Positions 18,262-27,521 of a stretch of 64,000 bases of DNA are shown piece after piece. The notes beneath the pieces are model-generated. The model saw only the letters and a program-made list of their open reading frames with translations. It was not told where the DNA came from and made no database searches. Source of the DNA: Hydrogenobaculum sp. Y04AAS1 (GTDB lineage: Bacteria > Aquificota > Aquificia > Aquificales > Aquificaceae); the NCBI RefSeq assembly GCF_000020785.1, contig NC_011126.1:558001-622000 (forward strand). Reading direction: 5' to 3'. Numbering within the stretch: the first letter of the stretch is position 1; each line of letters starts with the position of its first letter. Position numbers and translations under genes: made by a program.

Positions 18262-19089
18262 ATGAATATTGAATTTAAAAAAGCTAAACTTTTTAAGCCA
18301 AGTTTGTTGCTTGCAGTAGCTATCTTTGGCATCGGTTTAGGTGCTTGTAGTAAACTTCAAACTACAAAATGCCCATCTAACAACACTATAGTTGCAAACG
18401 TAGAGCATTTTACACCGCCTGGAGCAAAAGTCCAAGTAGTAGCAGAAAAACCTTTAAAACAAATAAAAGGTCTTTGTGAAGTAGTTATAAAAATAAACGA
18501 TGGACCACCAAATGTAATATATACGGATCCAAAAGGAAACTATTTTATAGCTGGTCAGCTTCTAAACGCTATTACAAAGCAAAATCTTACACAAGAAACT
18601 ATGAACCAGTTTTTAAAAGTAAGCAAAAATGAAGAATCAGGACTAAATCAGTATGTAGCTTTTAGTTATTACAAAGGGAAATCTTATTTCGGCACAAATC
18701 CACCACCAGCAGACAAATACATATATCTAATCACTGATCCTAAGTGCCCATTCTGCCATGAGGCGGAACCTCTCATACAAAAATGGGCAGATAAAAATGG
18801 CGTAGAAGTAAGAGTTATACTTTTCCCGCTACCAATACATCCAGGGGCTTTCCAATCCGCTGTAGGGCTTTGGTGCAACAAAAAAGGATGGAACAGCCTA
18901 CACGCTGCTTACAACGCAAAAGCACCGCTATCTCAATGTCCAGAAGGAGATGCTTTTATCAAAAACTCTATGCAAGAAGCTATGAAACTTGGAGTGCAAG
19001 GCACACCCACTATTATAGGCATGGATGGTAAAATGCACCCAGGAGCCCCAAGTAGTGAAAAACAGTTAGACCAATGGTTAGGTAAATAA
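18262..19089 (+). CDS. DsbC/DsbG-like thiol:disulfide interchange lipoprotein
   Basis: Periplasmic disulfide isomerase-type protein. A lipoprotein signal ends in the lipobox LGAC (C29), so it is expected to be membrane-anchored, unlike soluble E. coli DsbC. The thioredoxin-fold domain starts near residue 150, with active site CPFC (C162, C165) and a cis-proline loop in VQGTPTI. About 275 residues. It may work with the VKOR-thioredoxin fusion at 40.2 kb, which could supply oxidising power; that link is inference. Confidence 0.83.
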   Translation: MNIEFKKAKLFKPSLLLAVAIFGIGLGACSKLQTTKCPSNNTIVANVEHFTPPGAKVQVVAEKPLKQIKGLCEVVIKINDGPPNVIYTDPKGNYFIAGQLLNAITKQNLTQETMNQFLKVSKNEESGLNQYVAFSYYKGKSYFGTNPPPADKYIYLITDPKCPFCHEAEPLIQKWADKNGVEVRVILFPLPIHPGAFQSAVGLWCNKKGWNSLHAAYNAKAPLSQCPEGDAFIKNSMQEAMKLGVQGTPTIIGMDGKMHPGAPSSEKQLDQWLGK

Positions 19090-19117
19090 ATCATTTTATT
19101 TTTAGGCTTTTTACAGT

Positions 19118-20257
19118 GTGAATATTTTAATAGCTAGTGAAAAGTATAAAGAACTAAGATATCCTAAAAACCATCCCTTGAGGGTGCCTAGGGTTTCCCT
19201 TATGATAAATTACCTTAAGGCACTTGGTTTTGATGTTGATTATCTAGAAGGAAGGGATGCGTCTATAGAAGAGTTGCTTATTTTCCACACAAAAGATTAT
19301 ATAGACGCTCTTATAGAAGCAGATAGAATGATGAAAGCAACCAATTATATAAGAGAAAAATATGCCATAGGAACTATAGAAAATCCTGTATCAGCGGGCA
19401 TGTGGAAAGGATCTTTATTGGCAACTGGCTCTAGCGTCCAAGCCGTAGAATTTTATATTAAAAACTATAAAACAGAGAATGAAATTGTAGCATTTAATCC
19501 AGCAGGTGGAATGCATCACGCAATGAAATCACGGGCAAACGGTTTTTGTTTTTTAAACGATCCAGTTATAAGCATATTGCATCTACAAAAACATGGTTTT
19601 AAGAAGATAATGTATATAGATTTAGATGCTCATCATCCAGATGGTGTTCAAGAAGCTTTTTATAACAGCGCCGATGTGTTTTTAATAAGCTTGCATCAAT
19701 CTCCAGAGTATGCTTTTCCTTTCCATGTTGGATATGCAGATGAACTAGGAGAAGGTGAAGGTTTTGGTTTTAATATGAATATACCTCTTCCAAAGGAGAT
19801 TAACGATAACGATTTCTTGCATGCTTTAGAAAAAGCCATTGAAATAGCCACAAAAAAATTTACCCCGGATGTTTTTGTAGTGCAAATGGGTGTTGATGCT
19901 GTAAAAGAAGATTATCTATCGAAATTCAATCTATCAAACAACATTTATATAAAAGCAATAGATATTATAAAACAATACACAAAAAAATTTATATTGCTTG
20001 GAGGCGGTGGATACAATCCAATAAGCCTTGCCAGAGCATGGTCTTTAATATGGCTTCATTTAGAAGGTATCGATGTAAAATCTATAAAAGTTACAAAAGA
20101 AGCAAAAATGCTTTTAGAATCTATAGATTATGAAGATTTTGACGAGATCATGGAACCACAAATATATACCAGCATACTCGATGAACCACGAGGGGGAGAT
20201 ATTACCATAAAAGAATATCTTGAAAAAATATTTTCTTTGCATAAATTTAATATATGA
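19118..20257 (+). CDS. Histone deacetylase / AcuC-family deacetylase
   Basis: Zn-dependent amidohydrolase of the class I/II deacetylase superfamily; bacterial members act on acetyl-lysine, polyamines or acetoin-related substrates. Catalytic motifs are intact: the double histidine in GGMHHA, zinc ligands in DLDAHHPDG, and the glycine loop LGGGGYNP. The substrate cannot be told from sequence. The start is a GTG at 19118 with no clear ribosome site or -10 box, so the start is less certain than the rest. Confidence 0.85.
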   Translation: MNILIASEKYKELRYPKNHPLRVPRVSLMINYLKALGFDVDYLEGRDASIEELLIFHTKDYIDALIEADRMMKATNYIREKYAIGTIENPVSAGMWKGSLLATGSSVQAVEFYIKNYKTENEIVAFNPAGGMHHAMKSRANGFCFLNDPVISILHLQKHGFKKIMYIDLDAHHPDGVQEAFYNSADVFLISLHQSPEYAFPFHVGYADELGEGEGFGFNMNIPLPKEINDNDFLHALEKAIEIATKKFTPDVFVVQMGVDAVKEDYLSKFNLSNNIYIKAIDIIKQYTKKFILLGGGGYNPISLARAWSLIWLHLEGIDVKSIKVTKEAKMLLESIDYEDFDEIMEPQIYTSILDEPRGGDITIKEYLEKIFSLHKFNI

Positions 20258-20260
20258 TGG

Positions 20261-20277
20261 TATAATCATATGGTTAT
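20261..20277 (+). promoter_or_regulatory. -10 box with overlapping palindrome upstream of the Crp/Fnr gene
   Basis: TATAAT at 20261-20266 overlaps a near-perfect 16-base inverted repeat, ATAATCATATGGTTAT (20262-20277, one mismatched pair). The position suits an operator, possibly for autoregulation by the encoded factor. It is not a canonical FNR or CRP site. Confidence 0.45.
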
Positions 20278-20309
20278 ATCACTAATTTATATTATTTTTG
20301 GAGGTATGT

Positions 20310-21041
20310 ATGGAAACAATGGAAAAGCCTAAGAGCACCATAGATCAGAAAATAAAGTTTCTGAAAAGCGTTAGCATGTTTGAGAATATGTCTAACGACG
20401 AAATAAAAGAAGTAGCAAGTCTTCTAAATATGAGAGAATATAGAAAAAACGAATATATATTCTTTGAAGAGGAATCTGAACCTGGACTTTTTATATTGAT
20501 GGATGGTATAGTTAAGCTCATAAAAGAAACCCAGGACGGCCGTACAATTATAGTAAGGCTCGTATTTCCAAAAGATACCTTTGGATGGATTGAGTGGGGT
20601 GGGTCAAATATAAAGTCAAAAATAAAAACTACATACACAGCTCAATCTATGACAGAATCATCTGTTTTATACCTTTCAAACCAAGACTTTATAAATTTAG
20701 CTATCAAGTATCCAGCTTTTGCTGTAAAAGTAACTTGTGACGCTACCCATAATCTTTTATACGCTTACGATATATTAAAATCCATAGCTTCTGGCAGAGT
20801 AGAAGAGCGCATAGCAAGAGTGATATTAGATCTGGCAAAGTCCGTAGGTGAAGAAAAAGAAGGTGGTAAAATATCAATAGAAATACCTATAACCCGTCAA
20901 GATATAGCAGAAATGACAGGTACTACCGTAGAAACAGCCATACGTATTATGAGTAAATGGAAAAAAGAAGGCATAATACATACGGAAAGAGGCTATATAG
21001 AGATACTTAAGAAAAGAGAATTAGAAAGGCTCATGATATAA
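20310..21041 (+). CDS. Crp/Fnr-family transcription regulator
   Basis: Cyclic-nucleotide-binding-type sensor domain (about residues 20-130, with EEESEPGLFILMDGIVKLI) joined by a long helix to a winged-helix DNA-binding domain (TRQDIAEMTGTTVETAIRIMSKWKKEG). The recognition helix TVETAIR resembles that of Fnr-type regulators (TVETVSR). No N-terminal cysteine cluster is present, so it is not an oxygen-sensing Fe-S FNR of the E. coli kind. Start ATG 20310 is set by GGAGGT at 20299-20304. The ligand is unknown. Confidence 0.88.
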   Translation: METMEKPKSTIDQKIKFLKSVSMFENMSNDEIKEVASLLNMREYRKNEYIFFEEESEPGLFILMDGIVKLIKETQDGRTIIVRLVFPKDTFGWIEWGGSNIKSKIKTTYTAQSMTESSVLYLSNQDFINLAIKYPAFAVKVTCDATHNLLYAYDILKSIASGRVEERIARVILDLAKSVGEEKEGGKISIEIPITRQDIAEMTGTTVETAIRIMSKWKKEGIIHTERGYIEILKKRELERLMI

Positions 21042-21065
21042 GCTAAATATTATAAGGGTAAAACA

Positions 21066-22589
21066 TTGGAAGGTCACGTACTAATAGTTAGTTTTGGGTC
21101 TCAATATGTACAGCTTATAGCTAGAAAAGTAAGAGAATTAGGAGTTTATAGCGAGATAGTTTTACCAGATATAGACATTGAGGAGATAATTACAAAAAAA
21201 CCATGCGCATTGATATTTTCTGGAGGTCCATACTCGGTATACGAGAAAAATGCACCAAAGCTTGACAAGAAGATTTATGAGCTTGGAATACCCGTATTGG
21301 GAATATGCTACGGGCATCAGCTAATAGCCTATGAGTTTGGTGGAATAGTGGAAAAATCAGATAAACATGAGTACGGTAAGGCATACTTAGACTTTAAACC
21401 TAACATTTTTTTCAAAAATATACCACAGCATACCGTAGTTTGGATGAGTCATGCGGATAAGGTATCCACATTGCCAAAGGATTTTGAGTCTATAGGCTTT
21501 TCGGATAACTCGGAAAATGCAGTTATAAAACATAATCATTTTCCAATATACGGTGTACAGTTTCATTTGGAGGTTTATCATACCGAATACGGTAAAGAGA
21601 TGTTGTCAAATTTCTTGTTCGATATAGCAAAATGCCACCAAAACTGGAATATGAAAAGCTTCAAAGAGCATAAAATAGAAGAGATAAGAGTGACAGTTGG
21701 GAATAAAAAGGTAATATGCGCTATTTCTGGTGGTGTAGATTCTGCCGTAGCTGCTGTTTTAACCCACAAAGCTATAGGTGATAAACTAACGTGTATTTTT
21801 GTAGATCATGGGCTTCTTAGAAAAAACGAGTCAAAGGAAGTAATATCAAATCTTACCAAACTTGGTCTTAATATAGTGGCGCTTGATAGAAGCAATTTAT
21901 TTTTAGAAAAGCTTAAAAATGTTGAAGATCCAGAACAAAAAAGAAAAATCATAGGAAACACTTTTATAGAGATTTTTGAAGAAGAAGCCAAAAAATACAA
22001 CGCAGAGTTTTTGCTTCAGGGCACACTTTATCCAGATCTTGTTGAAAGCGCCGGCATTCATGGGTCAGCCAAGATAAAGTCTCATCACAACGTTGGAGGG
22101 CTCCCAGAAAAAATGAATCTAAAACTTTTGGAACCGTTAAGAGAGCTTTTCAAAGACGAAGTAAGAGCCTTAGGCTTAGAGCTTGATCTTCCAAAAGACA
22201 TGGTATATAGACATCCGTTTCCTGGCCCAGGACTCGCGATAAGAATAATAGGAGATGTAAAAGAAGAAGATTTAAATATACTAAGAGAAGCCGATGCCAT
22301 TTTTATAGAAGAGTTGAAAAAATGGAATTTATACGATAAGACATGGCAAGCTTCTGCTGTGCTTTTACCAATAAAATCTGTGGGTGTAATGGGAGACAAT
22401 AGAACATACGGCAAGGTTTTAGCTTTAAGAGCGGTAGACAGTCAAGATGGAATGACCGCAGAACCATCGAAGCTTCCTTATGAATTTTTAGAGCATGTGA
22501 TGAGGAGAATAATACAAGAAGTAAAAGGTATTAATAGAGTGGTTTACGATATATCTTCAAAACCACCAGCCACAATAGAGTGGGAATAG
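21066..22589 (+). CDS. guaA: GMP synthase (glutamine-hydrolysing)
   Basis: Converts XMP to GMP using glutamine and ATP. N-terminal class I amidotransferase with the nucleophile in GICYGHQ (Cys near residue 81) and FHLEVYHTEYG; ATP-pyrophosphatase loop SGGVDSAV near residue 222; C-terminal dimerisation domain ending KPPATIEWE. Length 507. The start is a TTG (MEGHVLIVSFG); the first residues match the family start well. Confidence 0.95.
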   Translation: MEGHVLIVSFGSQYVQLIARKVRELGVYSEIVLPDIDIEEIITKKPCALIFSGGPYSVYEKNAPKLDKKIYELGIPVLGICYGHQLIAYEFGGIVEKSDKHEYGKAYLDFKPNIFFKNIPQHTVVWMSHADKVSTLPKDFESIGFSDNSENAVIKHNHFPIYGVQFHLEVYHTEYGKEMLSNFLFDIAKCHQNWNMKSFKEHKIEEIRVTVGNKKVICAISGGVDSAVAAVLTHKAIGDKLTCIFVDHGLLRKNESKEVISNLTKLGLNIVALDRSNLFLEKLKNVEDPEQKRKIIGNTFIEIFEEEAKKYNAEFLLQGTLYPDLVESAGIHGSAKIKSHHNVGGLPEKMNLKLLEPLRELFKDEVRALGLELDLPKDMVYRHPFPGPGLAIRIIGDVKEEDLNILREADAIFIEELKKWNLYDKTWQASAVLLPIKSVGVMGDNRTYGKVLALRAVDSQDGMTAEPSKLPYEFLEHVMRRIIQEVKGINRVVYDISSKPPATIEWE

Positions 22590-22593
22590 TGTT

Positions 22594-23316
22594 ATGAGAC
22601 TGGGCGTAAATATAGATCATGTTGCTACCATCAGAGAAGCGAGAAAAACCTTCGAACCATCTGTATTAGAAGCTGCTTTTATAGCAAAAAGAGCTGGCGC
22701 TCACCAAATCACAATGCATTTAAGAGAAGATAGAAGACACATAAAAGATGAAGATGTAAGACTGGTGAGGACTTCGGTGGAAATTCCACTGAACCTTGAA
22801 ATGGCACCTACGCAAGAAATAAAAACTATCGCATTAGAAATAAAGCCTCAAAGAGTTACGCTTGTACCAGAAAAAAGACAAGAAGTAACCACCGAAGGAG
22901 GGCTAGACATATTATCAAACGCAGATTATTTAAAGAACTATATAAAGGATTTTAAAGAAAATCAGATAGAGGTGTCTTTTTTTATAGACCCAGACCTTGG
23001 GCAAGTAGAAGCATCGAAATTTACGGGCGCAGATGCAATAGAACTGCATACTGGAAGATTTGCAGAGAGTTTTCATAAGAGAGATTTTAGGCTTTTAGAA
23101 GAAGAAAAAAATAGGCTAAGAAAAGCTGCAACCTTAGCAAGAGAACTAGGTTTGAATGTTTACGCAGGGCACGGCATCACTTATCAAAATATACATCTTA
23201 TATTGGATTTAAAAGGGCTTATAGAAGAGCTTAACATAGGACATTCTATAATATCAAATGCGGTGCTGTTTGGCTTGGAGAAAGCGATCACAAAAATGCT
23301 TGGTATAATATCATGA
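22594..23316 (+). CDS. pdxJ: Pyridoxine 5'-phosphate synthase
   Basis: TIM-barrel enzyme forming pyridoxine phosphate from 1-deoxyxylulose 5-phosphate and aminoacetone phosphate, in the DXP-dependent vitamin B6 route. Signatures: RLGVNIDHVATIREAR at the N-terminus, HLREDRRHI, and GHGITYQN near the C-terminus. Length 240 is normal. It lies 4 bases after guaA, and its stop overlaps the next start (ATGA). Confidence 0.95.
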   Translation: MRLGVNIDHVATIREARKTFEPSVLEAAFIAKRAGAHQITMHLREDRRHIKDEDVRLVRTSVEIPLNLEMAPTQEIKTIALEIKPQRVTLVPEKRQEVTTEGGLDILSNADYLKNYIKDFKENQIEVSFFIDPDLGQVEASKFTGADAIELHTGRFAESFHKRDFRLLEEEKNRLRKAATLARELGLNVYAGHGITYQNIHLILDLKGLIEELNIGHSIISNAVLFGLEKAITKMLGIIS

Positions 23317-23753
23317 GCGATTATTCTAAAAAGAGGGATTTTTCAAAAACACCAGAACCTCGATGGAGTGTAATAGAAAGCCACGAATCTATATTTGTAA
23401 TACAAGAACATCATGCTTCTCATCTACATTGGGATTTTAGGTTGGCTTTAGATGGTGTATTAAAATCTTGGGCAATACCAAAAGAACCACCTATAGAAAG
23501 CGGTGTCAAAAGACTTGCCATACAAACAGAAGATCATCCTTTGGAATATGCGAACTTTGAAGGTGTGATACCAGAAGGCCAGTATGGAGCTGGTGTAGTA
23601 AAAATTTGGGATAAAGGTACCTTTGAGCTTTTAGAACGAACAGATAAAAAATACGATTTTATACTAAATGGCAACAAATTAAAAGGTAAGTATCATCTTA
23701 TAAAATTTCCCAAAGGTGGTGATAATGCTTGGTTGTTTTTTAAATCAGATTAA
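23313..23753 (+). CDS. Stand-alone LigD-type 3'-phosphoesterase
   Basis: 146-residue protein made only of the phosphoesterase (PE) domain that in many bacteria is fused to DNA ligase D and trims 3' ends in end-joining repair. The PE motifs are visible: QEHHASHLHWDFRLALDG (metal-binding His and Asp), PEGQYGAG and HPLEY. No ligase, polymerase or Ku gene is nearby. The role is likely 3'-end repair of DNA or RNA, inferred from the family. Confidence 0.88.
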   Translation: MSDYSKKRDFSKTPEPRWSVIESHESIFVIQEHHASHLHWDFRLALDGVLKSWAIPKEPPIESGVKRLAIQTEDHPLEYANFEGVIPEGQYGAGVVKIWDKGTFELLERTDKKYDFILNGNKLKGKYHLIKFPKGGDNAWLFFKSD

Positions 23754-23783
23754 TATGTTGCTATATAAATAAAAATGATTTAT

Positions 23784-23789
23784 TATAAT
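23784..23789 (+). promoter_or_regulatory. -10 box of the flagellar operon (fliG)
   Basis: TATAAT ending four bases before the fliG ATG; an overlapping TATTAT at 23781-23786 gives a seven-base gap. Either predicts a leaderless or nearly leaderless mRNA for the 10-kb operon. Confidence 0.5.
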
Positions 23790-23793
23790 AATT

Positions 23794-24792
23794 ATGCCGA
23801 TAGATAAATTGACAAAAGCTCAAAAAGCTGCGGTACTTATGATGGCTTTACCTCCAGAGGTATCTGTAGAAATAATGAAAGAATTAGACGAATCGGAGCT
23901 CCAAGATATATTTTTAAATATGAATACTATTCAAGGCATTACTCTTCAGGATGTAGAGGAGATAGCTAAAGAATTTTTACAAGATTATCAAGAAACAACA
24001 ATAGTATCACCAGATACTGAGCAGCTCTTAGAGTTTGCAAGAAGAGTTTTACCGCCAGAAAAATTTGCCAAGATATATGAATTTGTAAGTAGCTCTACTA
24101 TTATAAAGAGTTTCCAAGAATTAGAAAAAGTAGATATTAAAGTTTTAGCTTCTTTGTTGGCAAAAGAGCATCCTCAAACTATAGCCGTTGTATTATCCCA
24201 ATTAAGTCCAATGAGAGCGGCCGATGTGTTGCAGTATTTACCAGAGAATATAGCTGTGGAAGTAACAAAGAGACTTGCAACATTGGAAAATATATCTCCA
24301 GAGTTTTTAGGAGAGCTTATAGAAAACCTGGCCGAAGAGATAAGGGGAATAGGTTTAAGCGGATTCTCTCAAAAAACAAATGGGCTTGTATTAGCTGCAG
24401 AAGTACTAAACTTGCTTGATAAAAAAATCACCGATAAGATTTTAAACAAAATAGAACAAGAGGATAAGTATTTAGCAGAACGCATAAAAGATAAAATGTT
24501 TGTATTTGAAGACATAGAAAAATTAGGCAATAGAGACATAGTGGAGATATTAAAAGCAGTAAATAAAAATACACTTATGGTTGCCTTAAAAGGAGCTTCT
24601 GATGCAATAAAAGGAAAATTCTTCTCAAATATGTCTAATAAAGCGGCTACTATAATGAAGGAAGATATGGAAGCCATGGGTCCGGTAAGAGTCTCTGAAG
24701 TAGAAAAAGCTCAAAAAGAGATTATAGCCGTTATCAAAAAGTTGGCAGATGAAGGCAAGATAGATTTGACTGGTGGTGCTTCTTATGAATGA
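23794..24792 (+). CDS. fliG: Flagellar motor switch protein FliG
   Basis: C-ring protein that converts stator movement to torque. The N-terminal domain begins KLTKAQKAAVLMMALPPEV. The middle domain carries the EHPQTIAVVLSQL motif. The C-terminal domain has the charged torque helix (GNRDIVEILKAVNKNTLMVALKGA). Length 332 is typical. First gene of the flagellar operon; its stop overlaps fliH. Confidence 0.95.
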   Translation: MPIDKLTKAQKAAVLMMALPPEVSVEIMKELDESELQDIFLNMNTIQGITLQDVEEIAKEFLQDYQETTIVSPDTEQLLEFARRVLPPEKFAKIYEFVSSSTIIKSFQELEKVDIKVLASLLAKEHPQTIAVVLSQLSPMRAADVLQYLPENIAVEVTKRLATLENISPEFLGELIENLAEEIRGIGLSGFSQKTNGLVLAAEVLNLLDKKITDKILNKIEQEDKYLAERIKDKMFVFEDIEKLGNRDIVEILKAVNKNTLMVALKGASDAIKGKFFSNMSNKAATIMKEDMEAMGPVRVSEVEKAQKEIIAVIKKLADEGKIDLTGGASYE

Positions 24793-25534
24793 TCACTTTG
24801 AAGCAATACAAAACATTACGTTTGAAATTCAAAACAAAGAGTCTTCACCAAACAAAACGTCAGAAACATCTGTTAACAAAGTTTTAGAGCTTATAAAAAA
24901 AGAAACACAAGCTAAAATACTACAATACAGAAAAACTGTAGAGCAATTAGAACAACAAATAACGTTAAAAGATCAAGAGATTAAACGTCTTTTGGAAAAA
25001 CACAAAAAGACTGAAGAAGAAATCGAGACTATTAAAAAAGAACTAGAAAACATTGAACAAGAAAAAAATGCTTTAATAGCCGAAAAAGAACAATTGAAAG
25101 CTACCATAGAACAAATAAAGGAAAACGAAGCTAAGGAAGAAGCCTATAAAAATGCCGTTTTACAAAGTTTAGAAACTATCAAAAATACCATAATTCAAAG
25201 GGAGCAACTAACCATAGAAGAGATAAGCACATTGATATCAACTATACTAAGTAGCTTATACGCAAAATGTAGTATAGATTTAGACTCTATAATAAAAAAA
25301 ATTTTAGAGGATAGTAATATATTTAAACATTTCATTGTGGTAAAAGCCAACAAAACATTTATAGAAACTTTTCAAAAATATATAAAAAATCTAAACAATG
25401 TAGAAATTAAATTTATAGAGGAAAACCTAGAAAACGGCGAATTTCAGATAGAAACAGAGGACTTTATTTTGGAAAGATTTAACAAGGATTTATTAAAAGA
25501 TGTTGTTGAAAAGGCCCTACAAAATATACGGTAA
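24785..25534 (+). CDS. fliH: Flagellar assembly protein FliH
   Basis: Regulator of the export ATPase FliI. The central third is a long charged coiled coil (Glu/Lys/Gln-rich, about residues 35-125), followed by a C-terminal V-ATPase E-subunit-like domain. Sequence identity to FliH is low, as usual, so the call rests on architecture and on its place between fliG and fliI. The ATG at 24785 overlaps the end of fliG; the last 35 bases overlap fliI. Confidence 0.75.
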   Translation: MNDHFEAIQNITFEIQNKESSPNKTSETSVNKVLELIKKETQAKILQYRKTVEQLEQQITLKDQEIKRLLEKHKKTEEEIETIKKELENIEQEKNALIAEKEQLKATIEQIKENEAKEEAYKNAVLQSLETIKNTIIQREQLTIEEISTLISTILSSLYAKCSIDLDSIIKKILEDSNIFKHFIVVKANKTFIETFQKYIKNLNNVEIKFIEENLENGEFQIETEDFILERFNKDLLKDVVEKALQNIR

Positions 25535-26777
25535 AATAACTAAAGTAAGCGGGGTTTACATAGAAGCTTCCAACTATAGTTCTGGTGTCGGGGATGAAGT
25601 AACGATAGACGGTGATTTCAAAGGTGAGATTATAGGCTTTGACAAGGAAAATGCAATTATAATGTGTTTTGACAGTAACGTTAGCGTAAAACCAGGCACT
25701 AAAGTGCTATATACCGAAGAACCTGTATCTACATATGTATCAGAAGAATTTTTAGGCAAAGTGTTAGATCCTTTTGGAAACATAATACATAGCGACAACA
25801 CTAAAAGCGTAAAATCGTTAAAAAAATTACCTTTAAGCTTAGAAAACCACTCTCCTATGGAAAGAAAAAAAATATCAAAAATATTTGATTCTGGTGTAAG
25901 GACCATAAACGCGTTAACAACCATTGGTATAGGACAAAGAATCGGTGTATTTGCTGGAGCAGGTGTTGGAAAAACTACCACGCTTGGAATGATAATGAAG
26001 CATAGTTATTCCGATGTAGTAGTGCTAGCGCTTATAGGAGAGCGTGGAAGAGAAGTTAGAGAATATGTAGAGGATATACTAGGAGAGGCTTTTGAAAAAT
26101 CGGTAGTTATCGTATCTACATCGGACCAAACACCTATAATGAAAGTAAAAGGAGCTATAAGCGCTTTGGTACATGCTAGATTTTTTGCTAGCAAAGGTTA
26201 CAATGTTTTGCTTGTAATGGATTCTCTAACAAGACTTGCAATGGCCCAAAGAGAAATAGGGCTCTCGGTAGGAGAACCACCAACGTTAAAAGGATATACA
26301 CCATCTGTATTTCTAACGATGTCTAAAATAATAGAAGGATGTGGGCTCGTTGGAGACTATGGTATCACTGGAATATTTAGTGTACTGGTAGAAGGTGACG
26401 ATACTTCACTAGATCCTATAGCCGACAGCGCCATGAGTTTTTTGGATGGACACATACTTTTATCCCGCAAAATAGCAGATTCTGGCATCTATCCAGCTAT
26501 AGATCCACTTAAAAGTATAAGCCGTATAATGCCGAATATAGTCTCAGATGAGCACTGGGACTACGTGCTTAAGTTTAAACAAATTCTATCTGAATATTAT
26601 TCGATGGAAGACATCATAAAAGTAGGACTTTATAGGAAAGGATCTAACCCCACCATAGATAAAGTTTTAGAGCGTAAATCCGATATAGATAATTTTTTTA
26701 TGCAAAATCCAAAAACTGGCATAAATTATAATAATAGCTTACAAGAGTTAAAAGAGCTTGTAAGCAAAATAAGTTAG
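25500..26777 (+). CDS. fliI: Flagellum-specific ATPase FliI
   Basis: ATPase of the flagellar type III export apparatus. Walker A GAGVGKTT near residue 158, Walker B LLVMDSLTR, GERGREV loop, and the F1-beta-like fold throughout. Length (425) matches FliI. The N-terminal domain is short. Start ATG 25500 lies in the end of fliH. Confidence 0.94.
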   Translation: MLLKRPYKIYGKITKVSGVYIEASNYSSGVGDEVTIDGDFKGEIIGFDKENAIIMCFDSNVSVKPGTKVLYTEEPVSTYVSEEFLGKVLDPFGNIIHSDNTKSVKSLKKLPLSLENHSPMERKKISKIFDSGVRTINALTTIGIGQRIGVFAGAGVGKTTTLGMIMKHSYSDVVVLALIGERGREVREYVEDILGEAFEKSVVIVSTSDQTPIMKVKGAISALVHARFFASKGYNVLLVMDSLTRLAMAQREIGLSVGEPPTLKGYTPSVFLTMSKIIEGCGLVGDYGITGIFSVLVEGDDTSLDPIADSAMSFLDGHILLSRKIADSGIYPAIDPLKSISRIMPNIVSDEHWDYVLKFKQILSEYYSMEDIIKVGLYRKGSNPTIDKVLERKSDIDNFFMQNPKTGINYNNSLQELKELVSKIS

Positions 26778-26787
26778 GAGGTACATA

Positions 26788-27510
26788 ATGAGTACGGTAA
26801 ATAGCTCAAACTTGGTAGGTGGATTAAACACTGGACAGAGCGTCTCATCACCATCTTGGCTTCCAAAAGTAAACGTTGTGCCGCCAGGTACTCAGCAAAG
26901 TCTCATGAATCTTAGTGCAAGTGCTTACATGGAAATTTACACCACTGAACTAAAGTATCAAGACCCAGCATCTTCAAGCGGCAACGATGTAACATCTATG
27001 ATAAACGCCACAGTGCAACTTCAGCAAATAGGTTATTACAGTATAGCCCAGCAACAAACCCAGGCCTTAGAGGCACTTTTGTCGCAGATGACTACACTAA
27101 ATTCAATAAACATGATAGGAAAAGAGTTTGTGTTTAGCACAAGCGGCATAGATACTACAAAAAATGTCAGTTATTATCTTGACGCTCCCACAAGCATGTC
27201 TAATGTAAGTGTTGAAATAATGAATGGCAATACACCTGTAAAAACAATTACAATGAGCTTGACAGCCGGTTTAAACCCTTTAAGTCTATCTGGGTTGCAA
27301 CCTGGCCAATATGGTGTTCAAATACTATCAAACGGCATTCCAAATCAAAATGTAAGACTTGGCTTAGCCGATATAGTTCAATCTGTTAATCTAAGTGGTA
27401 CAAATTTGGAGCTCACTCTTCAGTCCGGTTTGTCGGAACTAGCGTCAAACATAATATACGCTGGGGCCATACCAAACTCCAATACATCCACTACATCCAG
27501 CACAATTTAA
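26788..27510 (+). CDS. flgD: Flagellar hook-capping protein FlgD
   Basis: Scaffold cap needed for hook polymerisation. The family segment TTELKYQDPASSSGNDVTSM matches the FlgD N-terminal motif (LxxQDPxxPxDNxE). The C-terminal part has a FlgD Ig-like fold (NGNTPVKTI, LQPGQYGV). A good AGGAGGT precedes the ATG. The next gene encodes the hook protein, as expected. Confidence 0.87.
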   Translation: MSTVNSSNLVGGLNTGQSVSSPSWLPKVNVVPPGTQQSLMNLSASAYMEIYTTELKYQDPASSSGNDVTSMINATVQLQQIGYYSIAQQQTQALEALLSQMTTLNSINMIGKEFVFSTSGIDTTKNVSYYLDAPTSMSNVSVEIMNGNTPVKTITMSLTAGLNPLSLSGLQPGQYGVQILSNGIPNQNVRLGLADIVQSVNLSGTNLELTLQSGLSELASNIIYAGAIPNSNTSTTSSTI

Positions 27511-27521
27511 GGAGGTGAAAC

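Noticed and set aside
23796-23803. GCCGATAG overlapping the fliG start codon
   Set aside because: No TAAA-type -35 at 23777-23784 and the sequence encodes the first residues of FliG; a TATAAT box explains the promoter better.
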